Source of the DNA: Haloarcula hispanica ATCC 33960
GTDB taxonomy: Archaea > Halobacteriota > Halobacteria > Halobacteriales > Haloarculaceae
Reading direction: 5' to 3'
Assembly: GCF_000223905.1 (NCBI RefSeq)
Contig: NC_015948.1
Location: 1,674,001 to 1,738,000, forward strand
DNA length: 64,000 bases
The notes under the pieces are model-generated. The model did not search any database and had not been told where the DNA came from. It saw nothing but the letters and a program-made list of their open reading frames with translations. Positions 25,795 to 33,934 of the stretch are shown here, one piece after another; position 1 is the stretch's first letter; every line of letters begins with the position of its first letter. The position numbers were made by a program, and so were the translations under genes.

Positions 25795-25971
25795 TCAGAC
25801 GGTACTCGACTCGGTTGGTTGTGTCATCCAGAACAGGCTGCCGGCGATGATGACGACGCTGACCAGCGAGAGCGCGACGATGGAGCGTCCGGTTCCCTGC
25901 ATGTAGTACGCGACCGGCGCGAGACCGAGCAGCGCCAGCAACGTCACGAGCCGAGGGCTTGACGCAGACAT
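25795..25971 (-). CDS. Small two-TM protein at head of the oxidase-assembly operon
   Basis: From ATG 25971 the product has 58 residues: MSASSPRLVTLLALLGLAP, a hydrophobic stretch, a short polar turn (YMQGTGRS), a second hydrophobic stretch (IVALSLVSVVIIAGSLFW) and a polar tail. The stop is one base before the TauE-like gene. A TATA box (CTTTTTATAAT on the minus strand, 25993-26003) lies about 27 bases upstream, so the transcript is leaderless and this ATG is right. It resembles small accessory subunits annotated near haloarchaeal ba3 oxidases (CbaE type); I am not sure of the assignment. Confidence 0.7.
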   Translation of the reverse strand: MSASSPRLVTLLALLGLAPVAYYMQGTGRSIVALSLVSVVIIAGSLFWMTQPTESSTV

Positions 25972-25992
25972 ATCTGGCCGTACGTTAGAGGG

Positions 25993-26003
25993 ATTATAAA
26001 AAG
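25993..26003 (-). promoter_or_regulatory. TATA box of the oxidase-assembly operon
   Basis: CTTTTTATAAT on the minus strand, about 27 bases before ATG 25971. The divergent oxidase operon has its own T-rich box at about 26042-26053, so the two units are separately driven from one 167-base region. Confidence 0.6.
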
Positions 26004-26041
26004 AAACGGGTCGTTCCTGCCGGCTGAAAACACCATCAGGG

Positions 26042-26053
26042 GTTTTTTTAGGT
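26042..26053 (+). promoter_or_regulatory. Promoter of the ba3-type oxidase operon
   Basis: GTTTTTTTAGGT on the plus strand is the only TATA-like element before the halocyanin fusion gene at 26139. It would give a leader of about 60 bases. There is no strong alternative closer to the ATG. Confidence 0.4.
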
Positions 26054-26138
26054 AATCTGCTATCTTCCCAGATATGGTACGGCACGAAGCTAGAAGCAGC
26101 CAGCTGCCAGATTCGCACGACGCGGTGGGGGTGCGACG

Positions 26139-27371
26139 ATGGCGCTGAGTCGGCGACAGTTCGTCGGTGCCGCAGCCGGGACGGCGGCGCTGGCCGCGAC
26201 CGGCACGGCGACAGCACAGGAAGAACCGGACTACGGCGGCTGGTTCGACGACGTGTCGAACTACGACGGGACCGCCGACAAGCGAGGCCAAGACACTGTT
26301 ACAATCACCGTCGGCGCGCAGGGCAACAACGGCGCGTTCGCCTTCGACCCGCCGGCAGTGATGGTCAGCCCGGGCACAGAGGTCGTCTGGGAGTGGAACG
26401 GCGAAGGCGGCGGTCACAACGTCGTCTCCGACGGCGACGGCCCGCTCGACTCCGGGGGCGCGGTCAGCGAAGCCGGCACGACCTACAGCCACACCTTCGA
26501 GTCTGAGGGGATGTTCAAGTACGTCTGTGTTCCCCACGAAGCGCTCGGAATGAAAGGCGCAGTCGTCGTCCGGTCCGGTGGCAGCGGGGGCGGCGACTCC
26601 GATGGCGGCGGTCAGCAACAAGGACCGCCGGCAAACCCGGATTACGGCGGCTGGTTCGACGACGTCTCGAACTACGACGGAACGACAGTCGACAGAACCG
26701 ACGCCGATAGCGTCGAGATATCGGTCGGTGCACAGGGCAACAACGGCGCGTTCGCCTTCGACCCGCCAGCGGTTCGGGTGACACCCGGCACCGAAGTGAC
26801 GTGGAAGTGGACCGGCGAAGGCGGCGGCCACAACGTCGTCTCCGACGGTGACGGTCCACTCGACTCCGGGGGCGCGGTCAGCGAAGCCGGCACGACCTAC
26901 AGCCATACCTTCGAGGAAATGGGCGTGTACAAATACGTCTGTGTCCCTCACGAGTCACTCGGGATGAAGGGCGCTGTCGTTGTCGGTGGCCCGCTCGATG
27001 GCAGCGGTGGTGGCAGTGACGGCGGCAGCGGACAGGAAGGGAGCGGTATCGAACTCTCCGGCCCGCAGTGGCTCCTTTCAGGCTCGGTCCTGCTGGCGTT
27101 CTTCTCGCCGCTGTTGTTCGCGGTCGCGATGCGACGCCGCCAGAACGGGCGGCCTCCACAGACGGGTGAAGGTGGCGAGCTACGGCGGGCGAGCGGCCCG
27201 GAACCTGTTGAAGAGGCCGCTGAAACTGAACCGGCTGTCGAGCTGGGCCACGACGAGTACGACCCGAAGGGAACGGCGGCGTTGGTCGCCTTCTACTTCG
27301 TGTTGATTGCCCTGCTGTGGGTGTTCATGTACTTCGTCGAGTTCCTCGGCCGCGTCTCCATAATCGGGTGA
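26139..27371 (+). CDS. Double halocyanin fused to an oxidase subunit IIa-like segment
   Basis: Electron donor and anchor subunit for a terminal oxidase. The 410-residue protein starts with a Tat signal (SRRQFVGAAAGTAALAATG). Two blue-copper halocyanin domains follow at about 31-145 and 168-283, with complete ligand sets H93/C130/H133/M138 and H231/C268/H271/M276. A Gly/Ser linker separates them. A membrane helix is at 311-331, a charged linker at 332-373, and a final helix YDPKGTAALVAFYFVLIALL at about 374-393, extended to EFLGRV. This last part resembles the single-helix subunit IIa of Thermus ba3 oxidase. Subunits II and I follow at once. Confidence 0.88.
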   Translation: MALSRRQFVGAAAGTAALAATGTATAQEEPDYGGWFDDVSNYDGTADKRGQDTVTITVGAQGNNGAFAFDPPAVMVSPGTEVVWEWNGEGGGHNVVSDGDGPLDSGGAVSEAGTTYSHTFESEGMFKYVCVPHEALGMKGAVVVRSGGSGGGDSDGGGQQQGPPANPDYGGWFDDVSNYDGTTVDRTDADSVEISVGAQGNNGAFAFDPPAVRVTPGTEVTWKWTGEGGGHNVVSDGDGPLDSGGAVSEAGTTYSHTFEEMGVYKYVCVPHESLGMKGAVVVGGPLDGSGGGSDGGSGQEGSGIELSGPQWLLSGSVLLAFFSPLLFAVAMRRRQNGRPPQTGEGGELRRASGPEPVEEAAETEPAVELGHDEYDPKGTAALVAFYFVLIALLWVFMYFVEFLGRVSIIG

Positions 27372-27375
27372 TACC

Positions 27376-27945
27376 ATGCAGGTTCATAGATTCGAAAAAG
27401 TTTGGCTCGGTGCAGCGATACTGCTCATCGTCGGTTTCATCGCCACCATCGCGTACGGGTCGGTTGGTGTCGGCGTCGGGATGGTCGACGATACGGGCGG
27501 ACAGATCAGCGCAGAAGAAGTACAGAACGGTAACACTGGGACCCAGTTCGACGACCCCGGTGTCGTCAAAGAGGACGGGCAGTACGTCGTGTACGTCGTC
27601 GCCCGGCAGTTCCAGTTCTCTCCCGGAACTGGGGACACACCGATCCGCGTGCCCGCGGGTGAGAACGTCACGTTCAAGGTGACCAGTGCAGACGTGGTGC
27701 ACGGCTTCTCAGTGGTCGAAACCAACATCAACACGATGGTCATCCCGGGACAGGTCTCAGAAGTCTCGGCCCGATTCAACGAGCCCGGCACCTACGGGCT
27801 CATCTGTCACGAATACTGCGGGGCGGCCCATCACACGATGGGTGGCTCCGTCGAGGTCGTCCCGCCGGAGGAGTACGATATGCAGCAAGAGAACATCGAC
27901 CAGTCCGCAGATGACGCACAGGCTCAGGAGGAGGCGGATCAGTAA
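27376..27945 (+). CDS. cbaB: ba3-type heme-copper oxidase subunit II (CuA)
   Basis: Subunit II takes electrons from a blue-copper donor and passes them through the binuclear CuA site to subunit I. The 189-residue product has one N-terminal membrane helix (VWLGAAILLIVGFIATIAYGS), a soluble beta barrel and the CuA motif CHEYCGAAHHTM near residue 143-154, complete with two Cys, a His and a Met. The N-terminal anchor with only one helix is the ba3 type. It lies five bases behind the halocyanin fusion and its stop overlaps the start of subunit I by one base. Confidence 0.92.
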   Translation: MQVHRFEKVWLGAAILLIVGFIATIAYGSVGVGVGMVDDTGGQISAEEVQNGNTGTQFDDPGVVKEDGQYVVYVVARQFQFSPGTGDTPIRVPAGENVTFKVTSADVVHGFSVVETNINTMVIPGQVSEVSARFNEPGTYGLICHEYCGAAHHTMGGSVEVVPPEEYDMQQENIDQSADDAQAQEEADQ

Positions 27946-29633
27946 TGGTGTTCGTCGACTCCTATCCGAAAACGTCGAAGCTCGTCCGTAGCGAGTTCCT
28001 CGTCTCGTTCATCGCTCTCGGAATCGGTGCGCTGTTCGGCGTCATCCAGGCGCTCCATCGGACCGGCGTGTTCCGGGGCTTCGTCAGTTCAGCCGACTAC
28101 TACACGATTCTGACGGGCCACGGCGTCCTGCTGGCGCTCGTGTTTACCACGTTCTTCATCGCAGGACTGTTCACATGGGCTGTCGCCAGCAGTCTCGAAC
28201 GGGAGTTGCCACAGCGTATCGCCTGGTCGGCCTTCTGGATAATGCTCACGGGGACGGTGCTTGCGGCCGTGTCTATCATCGGCGGTATCGTCGGTTCGCC
28301 GTCGATCCTGGGTCACGACCTCGAAGCGGACGTGCTGTTCACCTTCTACGCCCCGATGAAGGCGCACCCGGCGTTCTACATCGGCGCCGCGCTCATCATC
28401 GTCGGCTCGTGGGTCGCCGGCCTCGCGTACTTCAAGTCCCTGTGGGAGTGGCGCTCTGAGAACCCGGGTGAACGCATTCCCCTGCAGACGTTCATGGTCC
28501 TGACGACGATGCTGATGTGGTACGTCTCCACCATCGGCGTCGCCGTCGAGGTCGTCGCCTTCCTCATTCCGTGGTCGCTCGGACTCATCCAGAACGTCGA
28601 CCCGCTGCTGACGCGGACGCTGTTCTGGTACTTCGGCCACCCGGTCGTGTACTTCTGGCTCATGCCGGCGTATCTCGTCTGGTACACGATTCTACCGAAG
28701 CTGGCCGGTGGGCGGCTGTTCAGTGACCCGCTGGCCCGCGTCGTGTTCGTCGCCTTCCTGCTGCTTTCGACCCCGGTCGGCTTCCACCACCAGTACACCG
28801 ACCCCGGCATCCCCTCGGGCTACAAGTTCATCGCGATGACGAACACGATGTTCTTGCTGTTGCCCTCGCTGCTGACCGCGTTCACCGTGGTCGCCTCGGT
28901 CGAACACGGCGCTCGCCAGCGGGGTGCAAAGGGCTATCTCTCCTGGCTTCGGAATCTGCCCTGGGGTAAGCCGGCCTTCGCCGGCTGTATGCTCGCCGGC
29001 CTGATGTTCGCCGCAGGAGGGTTCTCCGGCATGATCAACGCCGGGATGAACATCAACTACCTCATCCACAACACCATCTGGGTGCCCGGCCACTTCCATC
29101 TCACCGTCGGGACTGCGTTCGCGCTAACGGCGATGGCGATCAGCTACTGGCTGGTCCCACAGATCACCGGGAAGAAACTCCGACAGCGCACCATCGCCAC
29201 GCTCCAGCCGTACGTCTGGTTCGTGGGCATGGCGGTGATGTCGAACGCCATGCACCGCGCCGGCCTCGCCGGCATTCCGCGACGGACTGCCGAACCGACG
29301 TACGACGAGTTCGCGTTCGAGGGCGTCGCCGGAACGGTCGGCGAAATGCGCATCCAGATCGCCATCGGCGGCTTCCTGCTGTTCGTCGGCGCGGCGATGT
29401 TCCTCATCGTCATGGCCGACACCTTGCTCGCTCGCCGCGGCGGGACGCTGTCGGTCAACGGGACGATTCCGGAGCCGCTGTCCGGCGCGGACCACAGCCC
29501 GCGTATCCTGGACAACTACAAGCTCTGGACGGCGATTGCCCTGCTGCTCATCGCCATCGCCTACGGGCCGCCGCTCGCCAGCATGGTCGCTGATGGACTG
29601 TTCGCGCCCGGTAGCCCGCCGATCCCGGTCTAA
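27945..29633 (+). CDS. cbaA: ba3-type heme-copper oxidase subunit I
   Basis: Catalytic subunit that reduces oxygen to water and pumps protons. The 562-residue product has about 13 hydrophobic segments and the heme-copper landmarks: TGHGVLLALVF with the low-spin heme histidine, FWYFGHPVVYFWLMPAYL with the CuB histidine, FHHQYTDPG with the His pair, and WVPGHFHLTVG with the high-spin heme histidines. It is the ba3/B-type by size and by the subunit II partner. It is co-transcribed with the genes before and after it. Confidence 0.95.
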   Translation: MVFVDSYPKTSKLVRSEFLVSFIALGIGALFGVIQALHRTGVFRGFVSSADYYTILTGHGVLLALVFTTFFIAGLFTWAVASSLERELPQRIAWSAFWIMLTGTVLAAVSIIGGIVGSPSILGHDLEADVLFTFYAPMKAHPAFYIGAALIIVGSWVAGLAYFKSLWEWRSENPGERIPLQTFMVLTTMLMWYVSTIGVAVEVVAFLIPWSLGLIQNVDPLLTRTLFWYFGHPVVYFWLMPAYLVWYTILPKLAGGRLFSDPLARVVFVAFLLLSTPVGFHHQYTDPGIPSGYKFIAMTNTMFLLLPSLLTAFTVVASVEHGARQRGAKGYLSWLRNLPWGKPAFAGCMLAGLMFAAGGFSGMINAGMNINYLIHNTIWVPGHFHLTVGTAFALTAMAISYWLVPQITGKKLRQRTIATLQPYVWFVGMAVMSNAMHRAGLAGIPRRTAEPTYDEFAFEGVAGTVGEMRIQIAIGGFLLFVGAAMFLIVMADTLLARRGGTLSVNGTIPEPLSGADHSPRILDNYKLWTAIALLLIAIAYGPPLASMVADGLFAPGSPPIPV

Positions 29634-29656
29634 CACAACTTCACTACTCTCTCATC

Positions 29657-30205
29657 ATGTTCGACGACGTCGACGGTCCGGAGCAGAAAACGCTGCTACG
29701 ACTCCTCATCATCGTTGGAATCGGCTTGCCGATCCTCATCGAGGTCGTTACCTTCGGGAGTATGATGGGGCATCATTTGACCGGGGACACCGGAGGTGAG
29801 GCGGTCCCCGAAACGCCGACTGCGGAGCCGGCCGGTGCCGGCGTCGGCGACCCGATTCTGGAATCCGCGAACGTCTCAGCCCGCATCGATGCGGCGTCTG
29901 TCGTCACCGCTGACGAGGGGTGGCGGTTCACGCTCACGGTGAACGTGACGAACACCGGGACAGACCCCGCGGCAGTTCGTCTCGACAGCGTCACCACCCG
30001 CAGCGGCGAGACGGTTGCGGAATCCGCGAGCACCGGACAGCTACCAGTGAATCAGACTGACGACGTGACCAAGTCGTGGCTACTGCCCCCCGGCGAACGA
30101 CCGGACACTGTCTCCGTAACAGTGCTAGTGTATCCGGACGGGGGCTCGGTACAATCGACGCAATACACCGTTGCGCTCGGTGACATCCCCGTTTCGAACC
30201 GCTGA
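29657..30205 (+). CDS. Membrane-anchored protein of the oxidase operon
   Basis: The 182-residue product has a single N-terminal membrane helix (LLRLLIIVGIGLPILIEVVTF), a short His pair (GHH), then an extracellular beta-sandwich region (WRFTLTVNVTNTGTDPAAVRL, TVSVTVLVYPDGGS). It lies 24 bases after subunit I, in the same direction, so it belongs to the operon. The shape is that of a CARDB/FxLYD-like domain for extracytoplasmic contacts. It has no recognised enzyme motif and may stabilise or assemble the oxidase. Confidence 0.75.
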   Translation: MFDDVDGPEQKTLLRLLIIVGIGLPILIEVVTFGSMMGHHLTGDTGGEAVPETPTAEPAGAGVGDPILESANVSARIDAASVVTADEGWRFTLTVNVTNTGTDPAAVRLDSVTTRSGETVAESASTGQLPVNQTDDVTKSWLLPPGERPDTVSVTVLVYPDGGSVQSTQYTVALGDIPVSNR

Positions 30206-30210
30206 CCGTC

Positions 30211-31482
30211 TCACTCGTCCACGGGGTCGCCACAGGACGGGCAGGCGGTAGCATCGGGCGGGAGCGACTCGCCGCACTCGCCACAGTACGACTGGCCGGC
30301 GTCGCGGCCGCCCGGCGTGAAGACGGACGTATCGTCCATCCATGCCTCGTCTGTCGCCGAGGCAGTCTCATTCGAACTGTCCGTCCCGGCCGTCTCCGAT
30401 TCCGTTTCTGTACCGCTGTCGGTGGCCGCCGTTTCCGGTTCCGCGTCGGCGTCCGACGGCTGCGCGTTGTTCTGTTCCGATCCGTGAGCGGGCGGTTCCG
30501 CCGCCGGGACCTCGTCGGGCGAAAACACTCGCGTCCCGGTGTGTCCCGGTGGCTCCTCGTCGCTGTCAGCATCTGCGGTGTCGGTCCCCGCTCCAGTCTG
30601 TTCCCGGGAGTCCGGTGCGGCGTCCACAGTCCGTTCAGCAGTCGGACTCTCGTCGCTGCTTTGTGAGCCGCCGACCGGTGGCATGATAGGGAACCGCTGG
30701 TCCGGACGGCGCTGGGGGTTCGAAAGCGGCGCACGGATTCGAACGACGGTTCCAGCGAGCAGTTGGAACAGGAGGTACGCGCTCGCCAGCACACCGGGGA
30801 CGGCGATGAACAGAGGTGTGGCTTGCGATGGCTGTACGCCCGTCAGTTGCAGCGCCGTCTCCGCCACGGGACCGACGCCCGCCCGCGCCAGCCACGGGGA
30901 CAGCGACGACGACACGCCGGGTGCGACGACCGGCTGGGTCAGCCACCCAGTCCCGAGAGCAGCGGCGCTTACGAACACCAGCAGCGACAGGAGTCGTGGA
31001 ACCGAAAGCGTGTAGACGCGGTGTCCATAGGCGACGGTCCGGACGACGAGATGCACCGTCCCGAACAGTGCAACTACCGTGAGCAGACGTTGCTGGCCGA
31101 GCGTGACACTGAGCAACAGGCAGCCCAGAAGCACACTGCCGGGGAGGGCGAGCAACAGGCTCGGATGGTCCAGCCGATACGCGTCGGCGAGGTTGCCGTA
31201 GCTGTTCCGAAGCCGTCGGTTGACGAGGACAACGGTCGCCAGCGACGGACCGAGGAGCCAGAGACTGGCGGCAAGTACAGTGCGTAGCGAGATAGTCCGG
31301 CCAGCAAGTGTCACAAGAACAGTACCTTCGATCCCTGGGAACTGCGCCAACAGCAGCCCCGTCGCGAGCACCCAGCCACCGTAGACGAGCCATGCCAGAC
31401 CCACACCCACAAACAGCCAGGTTTCAGTTCGCAGTAGTGCGGCGGACTCGCGGAGTTCCAACCCCAGTCGACCACGCTCCAT
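30211..31482 (-). CDS. Membrane protein with C-terminal zinc ribbon
   Basis: The 423-residue product has about six hydrophobic segments in residues 20-245 (VGLAWLVYGGWVLATGLLL, SLWLLGPSLATVVLV and others), then a long acidic disordered stretch (Glu, Asp, Ser, Thr, Ala), and a zinc ribbon at the end (YCGECGESLPPDATACPSCG). The zinc-ribbon end matches a haloarchaeal DUF7575-like domain. It is the last gene of a signalling cluster with a VWA protein, a kinase, a phosphatase and an FHA protein, suggesting that it is a membrane-bound partner or substrate. Function is unknown. Confidence 0.8.
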   Translation of the reverse strand: MERGRLGLELRESAALLRTETWLFVGVGLAWLVYGGWVLATGLLLAQFPGIEGTVLVTLAGRTISLRTVLAASLWLLGPSLATVVLVNRRLRNSYGNLADAYRLDHPSLLLALPGSVLLGCLLLSVTLGQQRLLTVVALFGTVHLVVRTVAYGHRVYTLSVPRLLSLLVFVSAAALGTGWLTQPVVAPGVSSSLSPWLARAGVGPVAETALQLTGVQPSQATPLFIAVPGVLASAYLLFQLLAGTVVRIRAPLSNPQRRPDQRFPIMPPVGGSQSSDESPTAERTVDAAPDSREQTGAGTDTADADSDEEPPGHTGTRVFSPDEVPAAEPPAHGSEQNNAQPSDADAEPETAATDSGTETESETAGTDSSNETASATDEAWMDDTSVFTPGGRDAGQSYCGECGESLPPDATACPSCGDPVDE

Positions 31483-31522
31483 CAGCCTGATGTTTCCCGA
31501 CCGACCGCTTAACTGTGGGTGG

Positions 31523-32665
31523 TCACGCCGCCCGAATTGTCATCGTGGCGACGCCCGACAGTTCGAGTTCGTCGCCCGGTTGGATCGGTTCCCGGTCGCC
31601 TTTCTTCAACTGGGTCTCGTTCAGCCGCGTCGGGTTGTCCCCGAGGTCGACCAGATAGTACCCTTCCGGCTGGCGGTCGAACCGGACGTGTTCGCGGTGG
31701 ATCCGAACCGCTTCGTCTTCCGGTCGCCCGGCATCCAATAGTGCCGCCCGAATCTCCCGGCCGATGCGGTCACCGTCTTCGATGGTGATGTCACGACCCT
31801 CGACCGAGAGGACGAGTTTGTCCGGTACCGCCGCGTCGTCGGTGGACTGTGACGCGAGTGTGTCGACGGCGTTGCCCGTGGCTCCTGACTCACTCTCCGT
31901 CTCATCGGCGGTCGACGACCCTGTCGAGTCAGCCGTCGGCGTGTCGCTCTCGCCGCGATGTGCGTCTAAGTCCTCCCCACAGTTGACACAGAAGCTGGCA
32001 TCGTCGTCGACAGCGGTGTCACAGGACGGGCACGCGTCGAGCGAGCCGTCGTCGCCCGGTGTGATATCCTGTACGTCGGCACCGCAGGCGACACAGAAAT
32101 TCGCGTCGGCGTCGAGTTCGCGGTCACAGTCCGGACAGGCGATCGTCGCCGCATCGTCATCTGTCTCCGAGGCGTCGTTGGATGTCTCGGCGTCCGCATC
32201 GGAGTCACTGCTGGACTGGTCCGAGGTGTCATCATTCTCGTCGGGTTCTTCCGCAGCCTTCGGCTCGGTTTCGTTTTCGGCATCGGTGTCGGCTTCAGGC
32301 TCGTGTTCCGTCGCCGTCTCCGCCGTCCCCACCGTCTCGTCTCCGGCCTCGGCTGCCCCAGTATCCGAGGCTCCATCCACCGATGCGTCGTCGTCGCTGT
32401 CATTGTCGACAGTGTGCCCATCCGGGGCGTCGGCTTCGTCGCTAGCCCCCATCGACCGGCCATCCGTCGGGTCCGCCTCGTCCGTGCCTTCCGGTATCAG
32501 GTCGGCGTCGTCCGGCACCGCATCGTCGGTGTCAAAATCAGCAGCGCTTTCGTCAGTGTGTTGCCACTCACCACAGTCCGGGTTTGTGCACCATCCGCCC
32601 GCGACTGTCGGATCAAAGTCCTCGTCGCATATGGGGCATTTTACCGTGCGGTCGGATTCAGGCAT
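31523..32665 (-). CDS. Triple zinc-ribbon protein with C-terminal FHA domain
   Basis: From the ATG at 32665 (fixed by a TATA box 30 bases upstream) the product has 380 residues. Zinc ribbons lie at about 10-31, 177-194 and 212-229, separated by a highly acidic low-complexity stretch (35-170). An FHA domain fills about 283-380: KLVLSVEGRDITIEDGDRIG, the RIHREHVRF core with the conserved Arg and His, and DLGDNPTRLNETQL. FHA domains bind phosphothreonine, so the protein is a probable effector of the kinase and phosphatase encoded upstream. The in-frame upstream extension to 32713 lies before the TATA box and is not coding. Confidence 0.85.
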   Translation of the reverse strand: MPESDRTVKCPICDEDFDPTVAGGWCTNPDCGEWQHTDESAADFDTDDAVPDDADLIPEGTDEADPTDGRSMGASDEADAPDGHTVDNDSDDDASVDGASDTGAAEAGDETVGTAETATEHEPEADTDAENETEPKAAEEPDENDDTSDQSSSDSDADAETSNDASETDDDAATIACPDCDRELDADANFCVACGADVQDITPGDDGSLDACPSCDTAVDDDASFCVNCGEDLDAHRGESDTPTADSTGSSTADETESESGATGNAVDTLASQSTDDAAVPDKLVLSVEGRDITIEDGDRIGREIRAALLDAGRPEDEAVRIHREHVRFDRQPEGYYLVDLGDNPTRLNETQLKKGDREPIQPGDELELSGVATMTIRAA

Positions 32666-32692
32666 GGGTTTCGTTAGAGAGTATAGAGTCGA

Positions 32693-32703
32693 GAAATAAA
32701 ATA
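32693..32703 (-). promoter_or_regulatory. TATA box of the zinc-ribbon/FHA gene
   Basis: TATTTTATTTC on the minus strand, about 30 bases before the ATG at 32665. It shows that the FHA gene has its own leaderless promoter inside the signalling cluster in addition to any read-through. Confidence 0.55.
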
Positions 32704-32725
32704 CTTGTCCCACGAAACTTTCTCT

Positions 32726-33934
32726 CTATTCGTCTGTCATAATAACGGTATCCCGTTCGGAAATGTCGAGATCAGGGTCGATATCTCGAACTGGCATCCC
32801 GCCGCTTTCCGGTGTTTCCGGAAGCGCACTGTCGGCAAACAGGAGCACGGAGATGTTGTCCTTCCCCCCGCGGTCGTTTGCCAGTGACACGAACTCCCGA
32901 CTCGCCGCGTCGAGGGACGCTGCATCGAGGACCACGTCACGGATCTCGTCGTCGGTGACGGCCGCTTCGCGGATACGCTCGGCCACTGAATCGGCGTGGT
33001 CCGAATCGACGTACTCCTCGTACAGTTCCGGCGCGTCGGTCTGTGCGTCGATGAGTCCGTCGCTGGTCGCCAACACCGTGTCCTCCGCGTACAGCCTGAC
33101 CGTCCGCGTGTCCACCCCGACAGTCGCCTCGTCGGGGTCCTCGTAGCCGGACCCGCCCAGCGCGCGTGTGATCTCGTTGCCGTTCGGGTGGACGTGTGCC
33201 TCGACCGGGTCGATTTCGTCGTTGTCGACCCACTCCTGAACGACGGCGTGGTCTCTGGTCAGCGGTGAAATCGTCTCACGGGCGCTGTTGACGACGTAAG
33301 CCCGGCTATCACCGACCCAGCCGTAGTGGAGTTTGCCGTCGGCGTAGATGCCTGCAACGACCGTCGTGTAGGATTGGGTCCCGGTCTCGTTTGCGTACCG
33401 GATGATCTCGCGGTGGGCCGCCGTAATCGCCTCCGCCACGGCAGTTTCGAGTTCCTGTTCGCCGGGCGGGTCCGGGAGGACATCGCGGGCGACATCGACG
33501 TCGAACCCGCCGGGATAACTCCGGGCCGTTCGAATCGCCACGGGGGCGAGGTGTTCAGCCACGATAGTCGTCGTAATGTACGACGCAATGTCTCCGGCGT
33601 CGTGTCCGCCGGCACCGTCGGCCACCACGAACACGCCGGCCGAACGGTTCATCGGTCTCCCGTTGCCCTCAGTGTCAGCTGAAGCCCCTTCATCAGTGTC
33701 CGCTGCGTCCGTGTCGTCAGCGGTATCGGCCGCCGTCTCAGTACCGGCTGTCTCGTCTGTCACATCCGCCGTCTCGTCGCCGTCTGCTGTGACCGGCTCC
33801 TTCGACTGTGGTCTGTCTTGCCCGCGGTAGCCGTCCCGATGCCCCTCCTCGAACACCGTCAGCGAGACGCTGTCCTCGTTGATGCCCTGTCCTCGCTTCC
33901 GCTCGCCGATGTCGTAGTTCGTGCTGTATCTCAT
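32726..33934 (-). CDS. PP2C-family protein phosphatase with acidic insertion
   Basis: From ATG 33934 (ATGA overlap with the kinase stop) the product has 402 residues. PP2C metal motifs appear: GINEDSV near residue 18, FVVADGAGGHDAGD at about 102-115, YGWVGDSRAYV, LATSDGLID and DRGGKDNISVLLF. Between the first two motifs an acidic low-complexity insertion (about residues 40-95, many Thr, Asp, Ala) interrupts the domain. It would remove phosphates put on by the adjoining kinase. A long frame in the same register upstream lies inside the kinase gene and is not coding. Confidence 0.9.
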   Translation of the reverse strand: MRYSTNYDIGERKRGQGINEDSVSLTVFEEGHRDGYRGQDRPQSKEPVTADGDETADVTDETAGTETAADTADDTDAADTDEGASADTEGNGRPMNRSAGVFVVADGAGGHDAGDIASYITTTIVAEHLAPVAIRTARSYPGGFDVDVARDVLPDPPGEQELETAVAEAITAAHREIIRYANETGTQSYTTVVAGIYADGKLHYGWVGDSRAYVVNSARETISPLTRDHAVVQEWVDNDEIDPVEAHVHPNGNEITRALGGSGYEDPDEATVGVDTRTVRLYAEDTVLATSDGLIDAQTDAPELYEEYVDSDHADSVAERIREAAVTDDEIRDVVLDAASLDAASREFVSLANDRGGKDNISVLLFADSALPETPESGGMPVRDIDPDLDISERDTVIMTDE

